From: Acidimicrobiia bacterium
Lineage (GTDB): Bacteria > Actinomycetota > Acidimicrobiia > Spongiisociales > Spongiisociaceae
NCBI GenBank assembly: GCA_021296345.1
Contig: JAGWAN010000001.1
Span: 18,311 to 82,310, forward strand
Reading direction: 5' to 3'
DNA: 64,000 nucleotides
Position 1 is the stretch's first letter. Each line of letters begins with the position of its first letter. The translations under genes were made by a program, and so were the position numbers. The notes below the pieces were generated by a model, which saw only the letters and a list, made by a program, of their open reading frames with translations, had not been told where the DNA came from and did not search any database. Shown piece after piece: positions 26,701 through 35,560 of this stretch.

Positions 26701-27726
26701 GTGCGAGCCGCGGTCCTCAGGGGATACGGTGGGCCGCTCGAACTGACCGAGATGCCCGATCCGATCCCCGGTCCCGGGCAGGTCGTGGTCGACATCCGGG
26801 CATGCGGCGTTTGCGGGAGCGATCTGTTCCTCCAGAAAGGCGGGTTCGATTCGACCCTGCCGATCATCCCCGGTCACGAAGCGGCCGGAGTGGTGTCGTC
26901 CCTGGGTCCGGGAGTCGATACGGTCGGCATCGGCCAGCCGGTGGCTCTCTACTACATCGACTACTGCGGGACGTGCCGGATATGCCTGTCCGGGCGGGTG
27001 AACATGTGCCTGGGGGTGCGCCGCATGGGAGTGGAGTTCAACGGCGCCTTCGCTGAGCGGGTGGTCATCCCCGCCCGTTCGGTGATCCCGGTGAGCGAAC
27101 AGGACGATCCGGCCGCCGTGGCGGTACTCACCGATGCAGTGGCCACGCCCTATCACGCTCTAGTGCAGCGAGCCGGCGCCCGGCGCGGTGAAACCGTGGT
27201 GGTATTCGGGATCGGAGGGATCGGGGCCAATGCCGTCCAGTTGGGCGCCCACCTGGGTTGCCGGGTCATCGCGGTGAGCCGCTCCGATGCCAGCCTCGAG
27301 CTGGCCCGGCGGATGGGGGCCGAGGTCGCGATCAGGACCGGACCCGGCATCGCCGAGCAGATCCGGGACGCGGCCGGACCGGGGGGGCCCGACATCATCA
27401 TCCAGACGGTCGGGTCGGCGGAGGTTTTCGCTCAAGCGGTCGCGTCCGCCGGTATCGGCTGCAGGGTGATCGCGGTCGGCGCCACCCTGGACCCCTTCCC
27501 GGTGAATGCCATGGACCTGATCTGGAGGGAAGCCGGCCTGTCGGGCTCCCGTGGCTTCACCCCTCAGGACATCCGGGACGTGCTGGACCTCCAACGTGAG
27601 GGCGCCATCACCACCGACCACCTGGTGAGGAGTCGCCGCCCCCTCGATCAGGTGAACGACGCGCTGGACGATCTCCGGGCCGGGCGGGTGGTCCGCTCGG
27701 TTATCGGCTTCGGATCGGGCTGGTGA
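26701..27726 (+). CDS. Zinc-dependent medium-chain alcohol dehydrogenase
   Basis: A 341-residue MDR protein. Catalytic zinc ligands are in ACGVCGSD and GHEAAG; structural zinc cysteines are in CGTCRICLSGRVNMC (C-x2-C-x2-C-x7-C). The Rossmann motif GIGGIGANAVQLG binds NAD(P). The GTG start at 26701 follows the previous stop by three bases, and its stop overlaps the next start. It probably oxidises an alcohol made or used by the neighbouring hydrolase. Confidence 0.92.
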   Translation: MRAAVLRGYGGPLELTEMPDPIPGPGQVVVDIRACGVCGSDLFLQKGGFDSTLPIIPGHEAAGVVSSLGPGVDTVGIGQPVALYYIDYCGTCRICLSGRVNMCLGVRRMGVEFNGAFAERVVIPARSVIPVSEQDDPAAVAVLTDAVATPYHALVQRAGARRGETVVVFGIGGIGANAVQLGAHLGCRVIAVSRSDASLELARRMGAEVAIRTGPGIAEQIRDAAGPGGPDIIIQTVGSAEVFAQAVASAGIGCRVIAVGATLDPFPVNAMDLIWREAGLSGSRGFTPQDIRDVLDLQREGAITTDHLVRSRRPLDQVNDALDDLRAGRVVRSVIGFGSGW

Positions 27727-28808
27727 CCGCCATTCCAGGGCCGGACAGGCGCGCTCACGCGATGACGGTGCGGGGACCCGTTCCGGTCTCCGATCTGGGT
27801 CCCACCCACATCCACGAACACCTCTACATGGACTGCCGGCCGATCCTCCGCATCCACGGTTACCCGGTGGTCTCGGAGGCGCCGTTGACCCTTGAGACTG
27901 CCGCCGAGGCCCGATGGAACCCGGGCGGCTTCCCGGATAACTACCACCAGACGGATCCCGATCAGGTCGTGGCCGAGTTGGAGCCGTTCCGCGCCGCGGG
28001 AGGCCGCACCATCGTGGACGTGACACCCAGCCACCTGTCGAGGGATCCCGGCATCCTGCGGCAGATCGCGGAGCGGAGCGGCGTACAGGTGATCATGGGC
28101 GGCGGCTATTACCTGGCCGGAAGCCATCCACCCGGCACCGCCCGACGGACCACGCGAGCCATCGCCGGCGAGCTGATCGACGAGTGGCGCCACGGGGTGG
28201 GCGACACCGGTGTCCGTCCCGGGATCATCGGGGAGGTCGGAACCGGCAACCCGGTGCACCCCGAGGAGGAACGTGTGGTCCGGGCCGCGGCATGGGCCCA
28301 TCTCGAGACCGGCTTACCGATCAGCATCCACGTCCACCCGTGGGGCTTCGAGGGCGGATACGTGCTCGAAGTTCTCGAATCCGAGGGTGTGGACCCGCGC
28401 CGGGTGATCCTGAGCCACATGAACACGGCGGTCGACCATCCCCCCTACCTGCTCGACCTGCTGGGTCGGGGAACCAACCTCGGCTTCGACCTGATGGGCT
28501 TCGACCACTCGTTGATCGGCCTGGGCAAGTACCCGCCCAGCGACTACGACGTGGTGGCACGGATCGCAGCGCTGGCGGAGCAAGGCTTCGCCGATCAGCT
28601 GTTCGTCTCGCAGGACATGGGTGGAGTCAAGACCCGCCTGCTGGCCTACGGAGGCTGGGGATACGCCCACATTCTCCATCACGTCGTCCCGCTACTCCGG
28701 ACAGCAGGCTGGGGCGACGGAGAGGTGGAAACCCTGATGGTCACCAACCCGGCCCGCCTGCTGGAGGTGCCGGGCCTGGGCCCGGCGGCCGCCTCCGAAC
28801 GGCCATGA
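27723..28808 (+). CDS. Phosphotriesterase-family (PTE-like) metal-dependent hydrolase
   Basis: A 361-residue TIM-barrel hydrolase. The first metal pair is in THIHEHLYMD; later ligands are His in SIHVHPWG, His in VILSHMN and Asp in SQDMG. The bridging residue, a carboxylated Lys in phosphotriesterases, aligns with Glu in PGIIGEVGTG, as in PHP-type homologues. Many relatives are lactonases rather than phosphotriesterases. The GTG start overlaps the dehydrogenase stop and its own stop overlaps the SDR start, so four genes form one coupled operon. Confidence 0.88.
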   Translation: MTAIPGPDRRAHAMTVRGPVPVSDLGPTHIHEHLYMDCRPILRIHGYPVVSEAPLTLETAAEARWNPGGFPDNYHQTDPDQVVAELEPFRAAGGRTIVDVTPSHLSRDPGILRQIAERSGVQVIMGGGYYLAGSHPPGTARRTTRAIAGELIDEWRHGVGDTGVRPGIIGEVGTGNPVHPEEERVVRAAAWAHLETGLPISIHVHPWGFEGGYVLEVLESEGVDPRRVILSHMNTAVDHPPYLLDLLGRGTNLGFDLMGFDHSLIGLGKYPPSDYDVVARIAALAEQGFADQLFVSQDMGGVKTRLLAYGGWGYAHILHHVVPLLRTAGWGDGEVETLMVTNPARLLEVPGLGPAAASERP

Positions 28809-29617
28809 CCGGCGCCACCCCATCGGCCGCGGACGGTCCGAACGGCCCAAGCCGCTCCTGGCATCTGGGTGCCGGGTTGGAAGGCCGAGGCGTGATCGTC
28901 ACCGGTGCCGCCAGCGGGATCGGGCGCGCCGTCGCCATCTCCATGGCCGAGGCCGGCGCCCGGGTGGCGGCCCTCGACCGGGACGAGCCGGGCCTCCGAT
29001 CCGCCCTGTCTGAGCTCCCGGGCGCCGGTCACTTCCCGGTGGTGTTCGACCTTTCCAACACATCGGCCATACCGCAGCTTCTTACCTCCGTGGTGGAGCG
29101 TCTCGGCGACCTGTGGGCGCTGGCCAATGTCGCCGCGGTGCTCCGCCGGCGCAGTCTCGACGAGGTCGACGATGAGGACTGGGACCTGCAGATGGATGTC
29201 AACGTGAAGGCGTCCTTCCTGCTGAGCCGCGAGGCGGGGAACGCGATGGCGGCAGCCGGCGGCGGTGGACGCATCATCAACTTTGCCTCGATGGCCTGGC
29301 TGACCGGCCCGTTCCTGGGAAGCGACGCTTACCTGATCGGCAAGGCCGGGATCGTCACCATGACCCGTGGCCTCGCCCGCTCGTTCGGTCCGCACGGGAT
29401 CCTGGTGAACACCATCTCGCCCGGCCAGATCGACACCCCGATGCAACACCTGGACAACCCTCCCGAACTGTCCGAACGCACGGCCGCCCAGTGCCCCCTG
29501 GGCCGGATGGGCCGCCCGGAAGAGGTGGCGGCGGTGGCGGTTTTCCTGGCCTCCCGGCACGCCAGCTTCGTGAACGGCGCCACCATCAACGTGAGCGGCG
29601 GACTGGTGATGTACTAG
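28805..29617 (+). CDS. Short-chain dehydrogenase/reductase (classical SDR)
   Basis: A 270-residue SDR with the cofactor motif TGAASGIGRAV (near residue 36), an NVAA in place of the common NNAG, catalytic Ser in NFASMAW and the YxxxK pair in YLIGK. The C-terminus NGATINVSGG is typical. ATG 28805 overlaps the upstream stop (ATGA). It is the last gene of the operon that starts at 25576. Confidence 0.93.
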   Translation: MTGATPSAADGPNGPSRSWHLGAGLEGRGVIVTGAASGIGRAVAISMAEAGARVAALDRDEPGLRSALSELPGAGHFPVVFDLSNTSAIPQLLTSVVERLGDLWALANVAAVLRRRSLDEVDDEDWDLQMDVNVKASFLLSREAGNAMAAAGGGGRIINFASMAWLTGPFLGSDAYLIGKAGIVTMTRGLARSFGPHGILVNTISPGQIDTPMQHLDNPPELSERTAAQCPLGRMGRPEEVAAVAVFLASRHASFVNGATINVSGGLVMY

Positions 29618-30304
29618 GTGATTAGTTTCTAGTAGGTTGTCGATGGTCGGTAGTTGTTCTCGATCTCCTTAACACTGTGCCAGCCCGCTTCGCGCGCAAG
29701 GAGGCCCACATCACCAGAAGACAAGGGCCCTCTGCACCGAACGAGTCGGGCAGCTACGGACGCTGTTGTGCAGTGTCGTGTGCCGGTAGCAGAGCACAAT
29801 CGGCAGTCCGGCGGATCCCTTGGATCAGATCGTCCGGTGTCCCGAGTCTTGAGCCCGCAGCGTTCCATGACGCCGTAGTGGGTGGCGTGGATCCGACGCC
29901 CGGACAGGGGGTTGAAAGTGTCACAGCCCCGTCGCATACTGGTCGGCAGTCACAAGCACCACGGGTTTCTTGCTTTCGACGTCGAGGGGACCGGAGCCGG
30001 GATCAAATGAGAACGACCCGTTGGGGGATAGCGGGCCGCGCTAGGACCGAAGGAGGTGGTGGCTGGGGGATGGGCCCGCTGGGGAGAGGTGTGTCCCGCT
30101 TTTTTCGCGTTCTCGGCTTTTTCGCGTTCTCGGTGCCTGGGCGTATGGGTAACGAATTACTGAATCAGGGCACTAGAAGTCACTAGCGGTAACCATTCAA
30201 GGAGTTGTGTGGTTGAACGCCCGGGAAATGGCCGTGGCCGATCCGAGCGTCACGCCTGCGTCGTCGAGGGGATGGCTCCGAGCCGGAACGATCCGTAACG
30301 TCGG
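29618..30304. other. 687-base intergenic region between convergent genes
   Basis: No gene is supported here. It holds one diverged copy of the dispersed repeat (29901-30126). The flanking parts, 29618-29900 and 30127-30304, show nothing recognisable. A short open frame on the minus strand at 29629-29937 has no family resemblance and overlaps the repeat. Confidence 0.6.
29901..30126 (-). repeat. Dispersed intergenic repeat, copy D (diverged)
   Basis: Inverted relative to copies A and C. The ends match the family: GTGTCACAG near 29928 (complement of the GTGACA block), CACAAGCACC (complement of GGTGCTTG) and, at the other end, GGTGGTGGCTGGGGGATGGGC and TTTTTTCGCG. The middle has lost most of the hairpin blocks. 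The end piece TTTTTCGCGTTCTCGG is duplicated in tandem (about 30103-30133). Confidence 0.65.
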
Positions 30305-30892
30305 CTACCGGACGGTTACGCCCGCCCGGTGTAGCTGCTCGACTGCGTCATCCCCGTCACCGGGGTTCAGATTGACCGGGGCGGTGGCGGCGAGGAGCAC
30401 GGTGGTGTCGAACCCTTCCCCAGCCGAGTCGAGAGCCGTGTCCCTCACGCAATAGTCGAGGGCCAGCCCCACCACCACGACCTGCCGGCAACCTGCCGCC
30501 CGGAGCATGGAAGCCAGCCCGGTGGGAATCTCCTCGCCCGACACCGGATCCCGCATCGTAAACCCCGAATAGCCGTCCTCCCCCCCGGCGCCCTTGTGGA
30601 CGCTGGGGCCTTCGACCCGGAGATCGGGGTGGAAGTCGGCGCCGGCGGTTCCGGCCACGCAATGGACCGGCCAGATGCCCCCGTCAATGGCGAAGTGAGG
30701 GGTCCGCTCCGGGTGCCAGTCCTGTGTGTAGAAGACGGAGGCGCCCGCCTGTAACGCCTGGGAGATCTGGTGGTTCACCGCCGGGACCACCTGCGTATCC
30801 CCGCCCGGAACGTAGAGGCTTCCCCCCGGATCGGCGAAGTCGTTCTGGACGTCCACCACGATCAGCGCGGTGTCTGAGGTATAGGTGGTCAT
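30305..30892 (-). CDS. pncA: Nicotinamidase (isochorismatase-like hydrolase)
   Basis: A 195-residue enzyme that converts nicotinamide to nicotinate. The catalytic triad is visible as Asp in VVDVQNDF, Lys in SVHKGAGG and Cys in ALDYCVRDT; metal-binding residues are in TQDWHPERTPHF. It is divergent from pncB with only 34 bases between start codons; together they perform the first two steps of NAD salvage from nicotinamide. A TANNNT element six bases before the ATG suggests a leaderless transcript. Confidence 0.95.
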   Translation of the reverse strand: MTTYTSDTALIVVDVQNDFADPGGSLYVPGGDTQVVPAVNHQISQALQAGASVFYTQDWHPERTPHFAIDGGIWPVHCVAGTAGADFHPDLRVEGPSVHKGAGGEDGYSGFTMRDPVSGEEIPTGLASMLRAAGCRQVVVVGLALDYCVRDTALDSAGEGFDTTVLLAATAPVNLNPGDGDDAVEQLHRAGVTVR

Positions 30893-30898
30893 ATCTTC

Positions 30899-30904
30899 AG
30901 GCTA
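30899..30904 (-). promoter_or_regulatory. -10 element for leaderless pncA transcript
   Basis: On the minus strand TAGCCT fits TANNNT and is followed by six bases (GAAGAT) and the pncA ATG. It mirrors the pncB element at 30915-30920. Confidence 0.5.
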
Positions 30905-30914
30905 CTTGCTCGGG

Positions 30915-30920
30915 TAACGT
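30915..30920 (+). promoter_or_regulatory. -10 element for leaderless pncB transcript
   Basis: TAACGT fits TANNNT and is followed by six bases (GGCGGC) and the pncB GTG. With so little space between the divergent genes, the transcript can hardly carry a leader. Confidence 0.5.
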
Positions 30921-30926
30921 GGCGGC

Positions 30927-32456
30927 GTGCTCACCGAGGGCATCCTGTCCACCGATCATTACCAGCTGACCATGGCTCAGCTCTACCACAGCCATGGTCT
31001 GGCCGACCGGGCCGCCCAGTTCGACTACCACTTCCGCTCCTACCCCGACTACGGCGACCACCAGGCCGGATACTGCATCACCGCCGGTCTCGGGCCGCTG
31101 ATCGATTGGATGGAACAGACCTGGTTCGGGCCGGCGGAGGCGAGTGCCCTGCGCACCGTGCGTACCAGCACCGGCAAACGCCTCTTCGGGGAGCCCTTCA
31201 TCGAATGGCTGGCCGGCTCGGAGGGCTTCGCGTCGCTCTCGATGTGGGCGATTCCGGAAGGCCGGGTAGTTCATCCCAAGACGCCGGTCGTGACCGTAGA
31301 AGGACCGCTGGCCGTGGCCCAACTACTCGAGACCCCCCTGCTGAACCGGCTCAATTACACGACGCTGGTCGCCACCAAGACCTCGCGGGCGGTGGAGGCG
31401 GCGGGAGGGACCGCGGTGCTGGAGTTCGGGATGCGACGGGCACCCGGCCCGGCGGCCGATTCGGCCACCCGGGCGGCTCTCATCGGCGGTGCGGCGGGGT
31501 CCTCCAACTTCGCCACCTCCCACCGGCTGGGCTTCGTCCCTCGCGGCACCCATGCCCATTCGCTGGTCCAGGTGTTCATCGCCGAATCGGGAAGCGAGCT
31601 CGAGGCCTTCAGAGCCTACGCCGACCTGTATCCGGATGACTGCTTGCTGCTGGTCGACACCATCAACACCCTCGAGTCGGGCATTCCCAACGCCATCACC
31701 GTGTTCGAGGAGCTAAGGCGAAGGGGCCATCAACCCGTGGGGATCCGGCTCGATTCGGGCGACCTGGCCTACCTGGCGGTCCGGTCCGCGGCCATGCTCG
31801 ACCGGGCCGGCTTCGAGGACGTGGCAATCGTGCTCTCCTCCGATCTGGACGAGCTCACCATCTGGCAGGTGCGCAACCAGATCCTGGAGGAGGCGGGGAA
31901 TTACGGGGTGGATGCCGGGCGCCTGCTGGGCCGGCTCGTCTACGGAGTGGGAACCCGCCTGGTCACCTCGGACGGCTGCCCGAGCCCCAACGGCGTGTTC
32001 AAGCTGGTGGCGGTCCAGGACTCGGGCAGCGAGTGGACCGCGGCGATCAAGATCTCCGAGACACCCTCCAAGGTGCTGGAGCCGGGCCGTAAACGGCTGT
32101 GGAGGATCTATGACCATCGAGGGACGGCCACAGCCGATCTGATCACCCTCGAAGGCTTCGACCCGAGCGTCCGGCCCATCCACCTGGTCCATCCCGGCCA
32201 CCCCGAGGTGGGTCGGACCCTAACCACCCGGCAGGTGTCGGAGGTGGAATCCCTCCGGGTGAAGATGCTGGAAGGCGGGCGGCGGGTCGCCGATGACATC
32301 GGCAATCTCGAAACTGCGAGAGCACGGCGGTTAGCGGATCTGTCCCGCCTGGATCCCGGGGTGCGGCGGCTGGTCAACCCCCACACCTACCATGTGTCGC
32401 TGAGCCCGGAGCTGTCCGACCTCAAGCAGGAACTTATCGCCGGCCTCCAGATGTGA
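30927..32456 (+). CDS. pncB: Nicotinate phosphoribosyltransferase
   Basis: A 509-residue enzyme that joins nicotinate to PRPP, giving nicotinate mononucleotide. The N-terminal [14 protein letters not shown], the central [10 protein letters not shown], the [12 protein letters not shown] and GTHAHSLVQ blocks, and the barrel segment [12 protein letters not shown] are those of the family. The length suits the longer (type 2) form. GTG 30927 is the only reasonable start, since it begins one residue before the conserved N-terminus. Confidence 0.95.
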   Translation: MLTEGILSTDHYQLTMAQLYHSHGLADRAAQFDYHFRSYPDYGDHQAGYCITAGLGPLIDWMEQTWFGPAEASALRTVRTSTGKRLFGEPFIEWLAGSEGFASLSMWAIPEGRVVHPKTPVVTVEGPLAVAQLLETPLLNRLNYTTLVATKTSRAVEAAGGTAVLEFGMRRAPGPAADSATRAALIGGAAGSSNFATSHRLGFVPRGTHAHSLVQVFIAESGSELEAFRAYADLYPDDCLLLVDTINTLESGIPNAITVFEELRRRGHQPVGIRLDSGDLAYLAVRSAAMLDRAGFEDVAIVLSSDLDELTIWQVRNQILEEAGNYGVDAGRLLGRLVYGVGTRLVTSDGCPSPNGVFKLVAVQDSGSEWTAAIKISETPSKVLEPGRKRLWRIYDHRGTATADLITLEGFDPSVRPIHLVHPGHPEVGRTLTTRQVSEVESLRVKMLEGGRRVADDIGNLETARARRLADLSRLDPGVRRLVNPHTYHVSLSPELSDLKQELIAGLQM

Positions 32457-33022
32457 TCCTTACTCGGCCGTGGTATGGAGCCCGGTCGAGGACGGATGCG
32501 AGCACATTGCAGGCGGCCGGACCCCGACACCCGTTTGCGGCGGCACCGTCCTGAAGGGCAACGGAGCCGGGTCAGGTTCCGGCCTAACAGGATGAAGCCG
32601 ACCGGGTCCCGGGTTTCACAGACGCACCCCCGCCGAAGTTCGCGAAAACCTTACCTCTGGCCAAGGGCCCTCCCCCACCACCACCGATCCGGTTGGGAGC
32701 GTGGTCGGCCACGCCCGGCTGGATGCCGGGAGATCGGCCTTCGCTCCATGAAGCTCTGTTCCCTTCGGCTGACCGTTCCGATCGGTTCCGTGCTGTCGGC
32801 CAGTGTCGGTGCTTGGCACCAACCAACATATGTCGGGATTGTGACAATTCAACCCCTTTTTGGGAGAACGCGAAATATTGGCCGAGCGGGAACCAGCCAG
32901 GTGCGAGTAGAGACCTCGGATGGAACAGCACCCGAGCCGAACAGACACATGCCCGGGATCCTTGGGATGGTTCACGGACACTTCCACACCACCCGTTCGC
33001 CACGGGCCGGTTCGGGTCATCC
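32457..33022. other. 566-base intergenic region between convergent pncB and the Mur ligase
   Basis: It holds repeat copy A (32641-32875). The left flank (32457-32640) is GC-rich with no gene or clear terminator; the right flank (32876-33022) shows nothing recognisable. Confidence 0.6.
32641..32875 (+). repeat. Dispersed structured intergenic repeat, copy A
   Basis: Blocks in order: GCGAAAA, CCCTCCCCCACCACCACC, GGAGCGTGGTCGGCCA, TTCGCTCCAT, TGTTCCCT, GGTGCTTGGC, CAACATATG, TTGTGACA and CCCCTT, then GAGAACGCGAAA. GGAGCG (32696-32701) pairs with CGCTCC (32742-32747), enclosing GGCC/GGCC and CCCGGC/GCCGGG, a nested hairpin of 52 bases. A second stem pairs GGCTGA (32767-32772) with TCGGCC (32796-32801). 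It lies between convergent genes. Confidence 0.8.
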
Positions 33023-34573
33023 CTACGGGTAGTGATCGGGGAGGTCGTTCTCGTACAGAACAGCATCACCCGGACCCAGGTGCTCCCGGACCCAGCCCAC
33101 CGCCTGTTCCCGGTTGTCGACCAGAACCACCTCGACCGGGCCCCCTCGGGCACCGCAGAGCAATGCTCTACGGTTGGTCCTGCCCACTATCACCAGATGA
33201 TCCGCCGCCTCCGAGGCGGCAGCGGCGAACCGGCGGTTGTCGTCATGCTGTCGGGGCCCGAGTTCGACCATTCCGGGAGTCACCACCGCCCGGCGGCCGG
33301 AAGGCTCGCCCGCGCTCATCAGGACATCGAGGGCTCGGGCGGCGCCGGCGGGATTGGAGTTGAAAGTGTCGTCAATGATCTCGAAACCGGCCTCCGACCG
33401 ACCGGTCGTCTGGCGATGGTCCGTGGGGGCGAGCCGGCGGGCCCGGTCGGACACCACGCCCGGAGGAACTCCCAACTCCAGGGCCGCCGCCACCGCACAC
33501 GCCAGGTTGGCGGGGAACGGGCCGGCCGGGATGGGTTCGCCGAGCGCCCGATCCTGAACCTCAATGGTCAGAAGGCGACCATCGGGGCGGACCCGCACGT
33601 CCGTGGCCGCCTCGGAGGTTCCGCATCGCCACACCTTCCGGTCACCCATACACGCCGCCAGGTCCGCCAGCACCGGATGATCCACGTTGATGATCGCCAC
33701 CGCGGCACGCTCGAAGATCTCGGACTTGGCCTCGACGATGCGCTCCTCCGACTTGAACCGTTGTAGGTGAACCGGTCCGATAGCGGTCAGGACAGCGATA
33801 CTCGGAGGGATCCACGAGCAGGTGTCGGCGATCTCTCCGGGCTGGTAGGCGCCCATCTCCGCCACAAACACCTCGGCGTCATCGGTCAGAGTCTCGTTGA
33901 TCGCCCGGGCGAGGCCGAGGCGATTGTTGAAGCTGGCCGGGCTGGCCACCACCCGCCTGGTCCCGGCCACCAGGTCGCGGACGTACCACTTGGTGCTGGT
34001 CTTGCCGTAGCTCCCGGTGATACCAACCACCACCGGAGCCACCCTGTCGAGCCTTCCGGTCGCCCGGACCACGAACTTCTCCGATAGGCGCCGCTCGATC
34101 GGGGCCGCCATCCACAGTACGAGATCCGGGATGACGTACCACGAGACTACGGCGGCCATGGCGAGAGCGCCCGGCCATCCCCCGCCGATCACAAGGGCGA
34201 TCATCCAGCCGACCACGGCGATTGCCACGCAGAGGAGGATCGCACCCACGAAGGCGGTACGCCTGAGCCGGGCGGTCCAGTTGAGCGGTGAGGTCCGGCC
34301 GCGATAGCCGAGGCCGATAGGGAAGACCACCATCCCGACGCCGCCCAGCAAGGGCCAGAACGAGTCCGGCGCCAGGCCGTGGCCGACCAGGGCGCCGGCC
34401 AGCATCAGCGCCTCGAGGCCGTTCACGGGCCTACCGGCGATCCATACCCGGCGCATGAAGATGATCGAACCGGCCAGGTAGTGCTCCCGCTGCGCCACCC
34501 GTAGCCATTTGATGGCCGCGAGGGCAATGCCCGCCAGGCTCAACACCGGTACCAGCCACGAGATCCAGGTCAT
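33023..34573 (-). CDS. Membrane-anchored Mur ligase family protein (MurF-like)
   Basis: A 516-residue protein with an N-terminal region of about 155 residues containing four or five hydrophobic segments, then a Mur ligase: P-loop GITGSYGKTSTK near residue 185, central block VFVAEMGAYQPGEIAD, HLQRFKSEERIVEAKSEIF and the C-terminal domain with DDTFNSNPAG. MurF adds D-Ala-D-Ala to the peptidoglycan precursor; the cytosolic enzyme normally lacks membrane helices, so this could instead ligate a membrane-linked cell-wall precursor. It overlaps the upstream hydrolase gene by 4 bases. Confidence 0.85.
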   Translation of the reverse strand: MTWISWLVPVLSLAGIALAAIKWLRVAQREHYLAGSIIFMRRVWIAGRPVNGLEALMLAGALVGHGLAPDSFWPLLGGVGMVVFPIGLGYRGRTSPLNWTARLRRTAFVGAILLCVAIAVVGWMIALVIGGGWPGALAMAAVVSWYVIPDLVLWMAAPIERRLSEKFVVRATGRLDRVAPVVVGITGSYGKTSTKWYVRDLVAGTRRVVASPASFNNRLGLARAINETLTDDAEVFVAEMGAYQPGEIADTCSWIPPSIAVLTAIGPVHLQRFKSEERIVEAKSEIFERAAVAIINVDHPVLADLAACMGDRKVWRCGTSEAATDVRVRPDGRLLTIEVQDRALGEPIPAGPFPANLACAVAAALELGVPPGVVSDRARRLAPTDHRQTTGRSEAGFEIIDDTFNSNPAGAARALDVLMSAGEPSGRRAVVTPGMVELGPRQHDDNRRFAAAASEAADHLVIVGRTNRRALLCGARGGPVEVVLVDNREQAVGWVREHLGPGDAVLYENDLPDHYP

Positions 34574-35304
34574 ATCAGGGTCTCGATGGCCGCCCGGATC
34601 CGGTCCGGCGCCTCTCGGGGAAGGTCATGGCCGCAACCCTCCACGACGTCGGTGTCCGCGTTCTTGAGAAGCGCTCCGGCGCGGTGCGCCACCTCCGGCG
34701 GAACCTCCGAATCGGCCTCACCCCATACCAGCCGCACCGGACAGGCCACGTCGGGCAAGCGGTCCTCGTAGCTTTCGTTCACCACCATCACCAGGGTGTC
34801 GCGCATCACCCCGGTCGCCTCCCGGTAATCGTCCGATCCCCGGCGGCGCTTCTCGCGTTCCAGACGTTCGTCGCTCACGAGGCCGGCCCGATTGGCCAGA
34901 CGCACCAGGCGGTAGGTCACGGAGGGCCCGCGGGCGGTTCGGTCCAGGCGGTGGAGCAAGGGCACCCCCACCAGGACGAGGCCGGCCACCAACTCGGGCC
35001 GGGTCGCGGCCAGCACCACCGCCACCCGGCCTCCGAACGAATGCCCCACCAGAATCTGGGGACCGGGTAGTTGCTCCAACCAGGAGGCCACCATCCGGGC
35101 GTATCCCGCCGCGCCGGCGGCTCCGGCCGGCGGAGGCGTGGCGCCGAACCCGGGCAGGTCGATCGCCATGGCATCGAGGCCCTCCAGAACGCGCCGGAAG
35201 TCACGCCGGTCCCGGCCCCAACCATGGAGGGCCACCACCCGGATCGGGCCCGATCCGTAGCGCTCTCCGAATAGCAAGCCGTCAGCAAGGCTGGTCAGGG
35301 GCAT
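34570..35304 (-). CDS. Alpha/beta hydrolase
   Basis: A 244-residue hydrolase with the oxyanion block HGWGRDRRDF, the nucleophile elbow GHSFGG, an acid in WGEADSEVP and the catalytic His in GCGHDLPREAP. ATG 34570-side stop overlaps the Mur ligase start, so they are coupled. The start at ATG 35304 fits the conserved N-terminus; the open frame continues to 35367. The substrate is unknown; the pairing suggests a cell-envelope role. Confidence 0.88.
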   Translation of the reverse strand: MPLTSLADGLLFGERYGSGPIRVVALHGWGRDRRDFRRVLEGLDAMAIDLPGFGATPPPAGAAGAAGYARMVASWLEQLPGPQILVGHSFGGRVAVVLAATRPELVAGLVLVGVPLLHRLDRTARGPSVTYRLVRLANRAGLVSDERLEREKRRRGSDDYREATGVMRDTLVMVVNESYEDRLPDVACPVRLVWGEADSEVPPEVAHRAGALLKNADTDVVEGCGHDLPREAPDRIRAAIETLI

Positions 35305-35459
35305 CGGCTGTCTGGTCCTTGGTCGAGTCCCGGATCGTTCTGGTAGAACGCGCCACCGGGTTCTCACGGCAGGTTACCGAGAGAGCTCTCCGGCCTGGTC
35401 GCTTACGCAGCGACTTCGAAGGCTCGGATGATGACAACCGCCGGCTGACCTCAGTTCTG

Positions 35460-35473
35460 AAGTTGATATACTT
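35460..35473. promoter_or_regulatory. Short inverted repeat in the clpB promoter region
   Basis: AAGT-TGATAT-ACTT is an inverted repeat about 90 bases before clpB, in an AT-rich island that also holds GCATAAT. It does not match the HspR HAIR (CTTGAGT-N7-ACTCAAG) or CIRCE consensus. It may be part of the clpB control region. Confidence 0.25.
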
Positions 35474-35560
35474 ACGCTTAGATTTTCTGGGCATAATCCA
35501 CGCGCCCATGGCGTTGGAACAGGTGGAAGGTAGTCCGTTCCCCGGGAAGGCGGAGAGAAG

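Noticed and set aside
25522..27156. A 544-codon minus-strand open frame
   Set aside because: It is antisense to two coupled genes with strong starts and has no family pattern.
29629..29937. A 102-codon minus-strand open frame in an intergenic region
   Set aside because: It overlaps repeat copy D, has no ribosome site and no family resemblance.
35460..35473. HAIR or CIRCE heat-shock element upstream of clpB
   Set aside because: The inverted repeat AAGT-N6-ACTT does not match either consensus closely enough; kept only as a weak feature.
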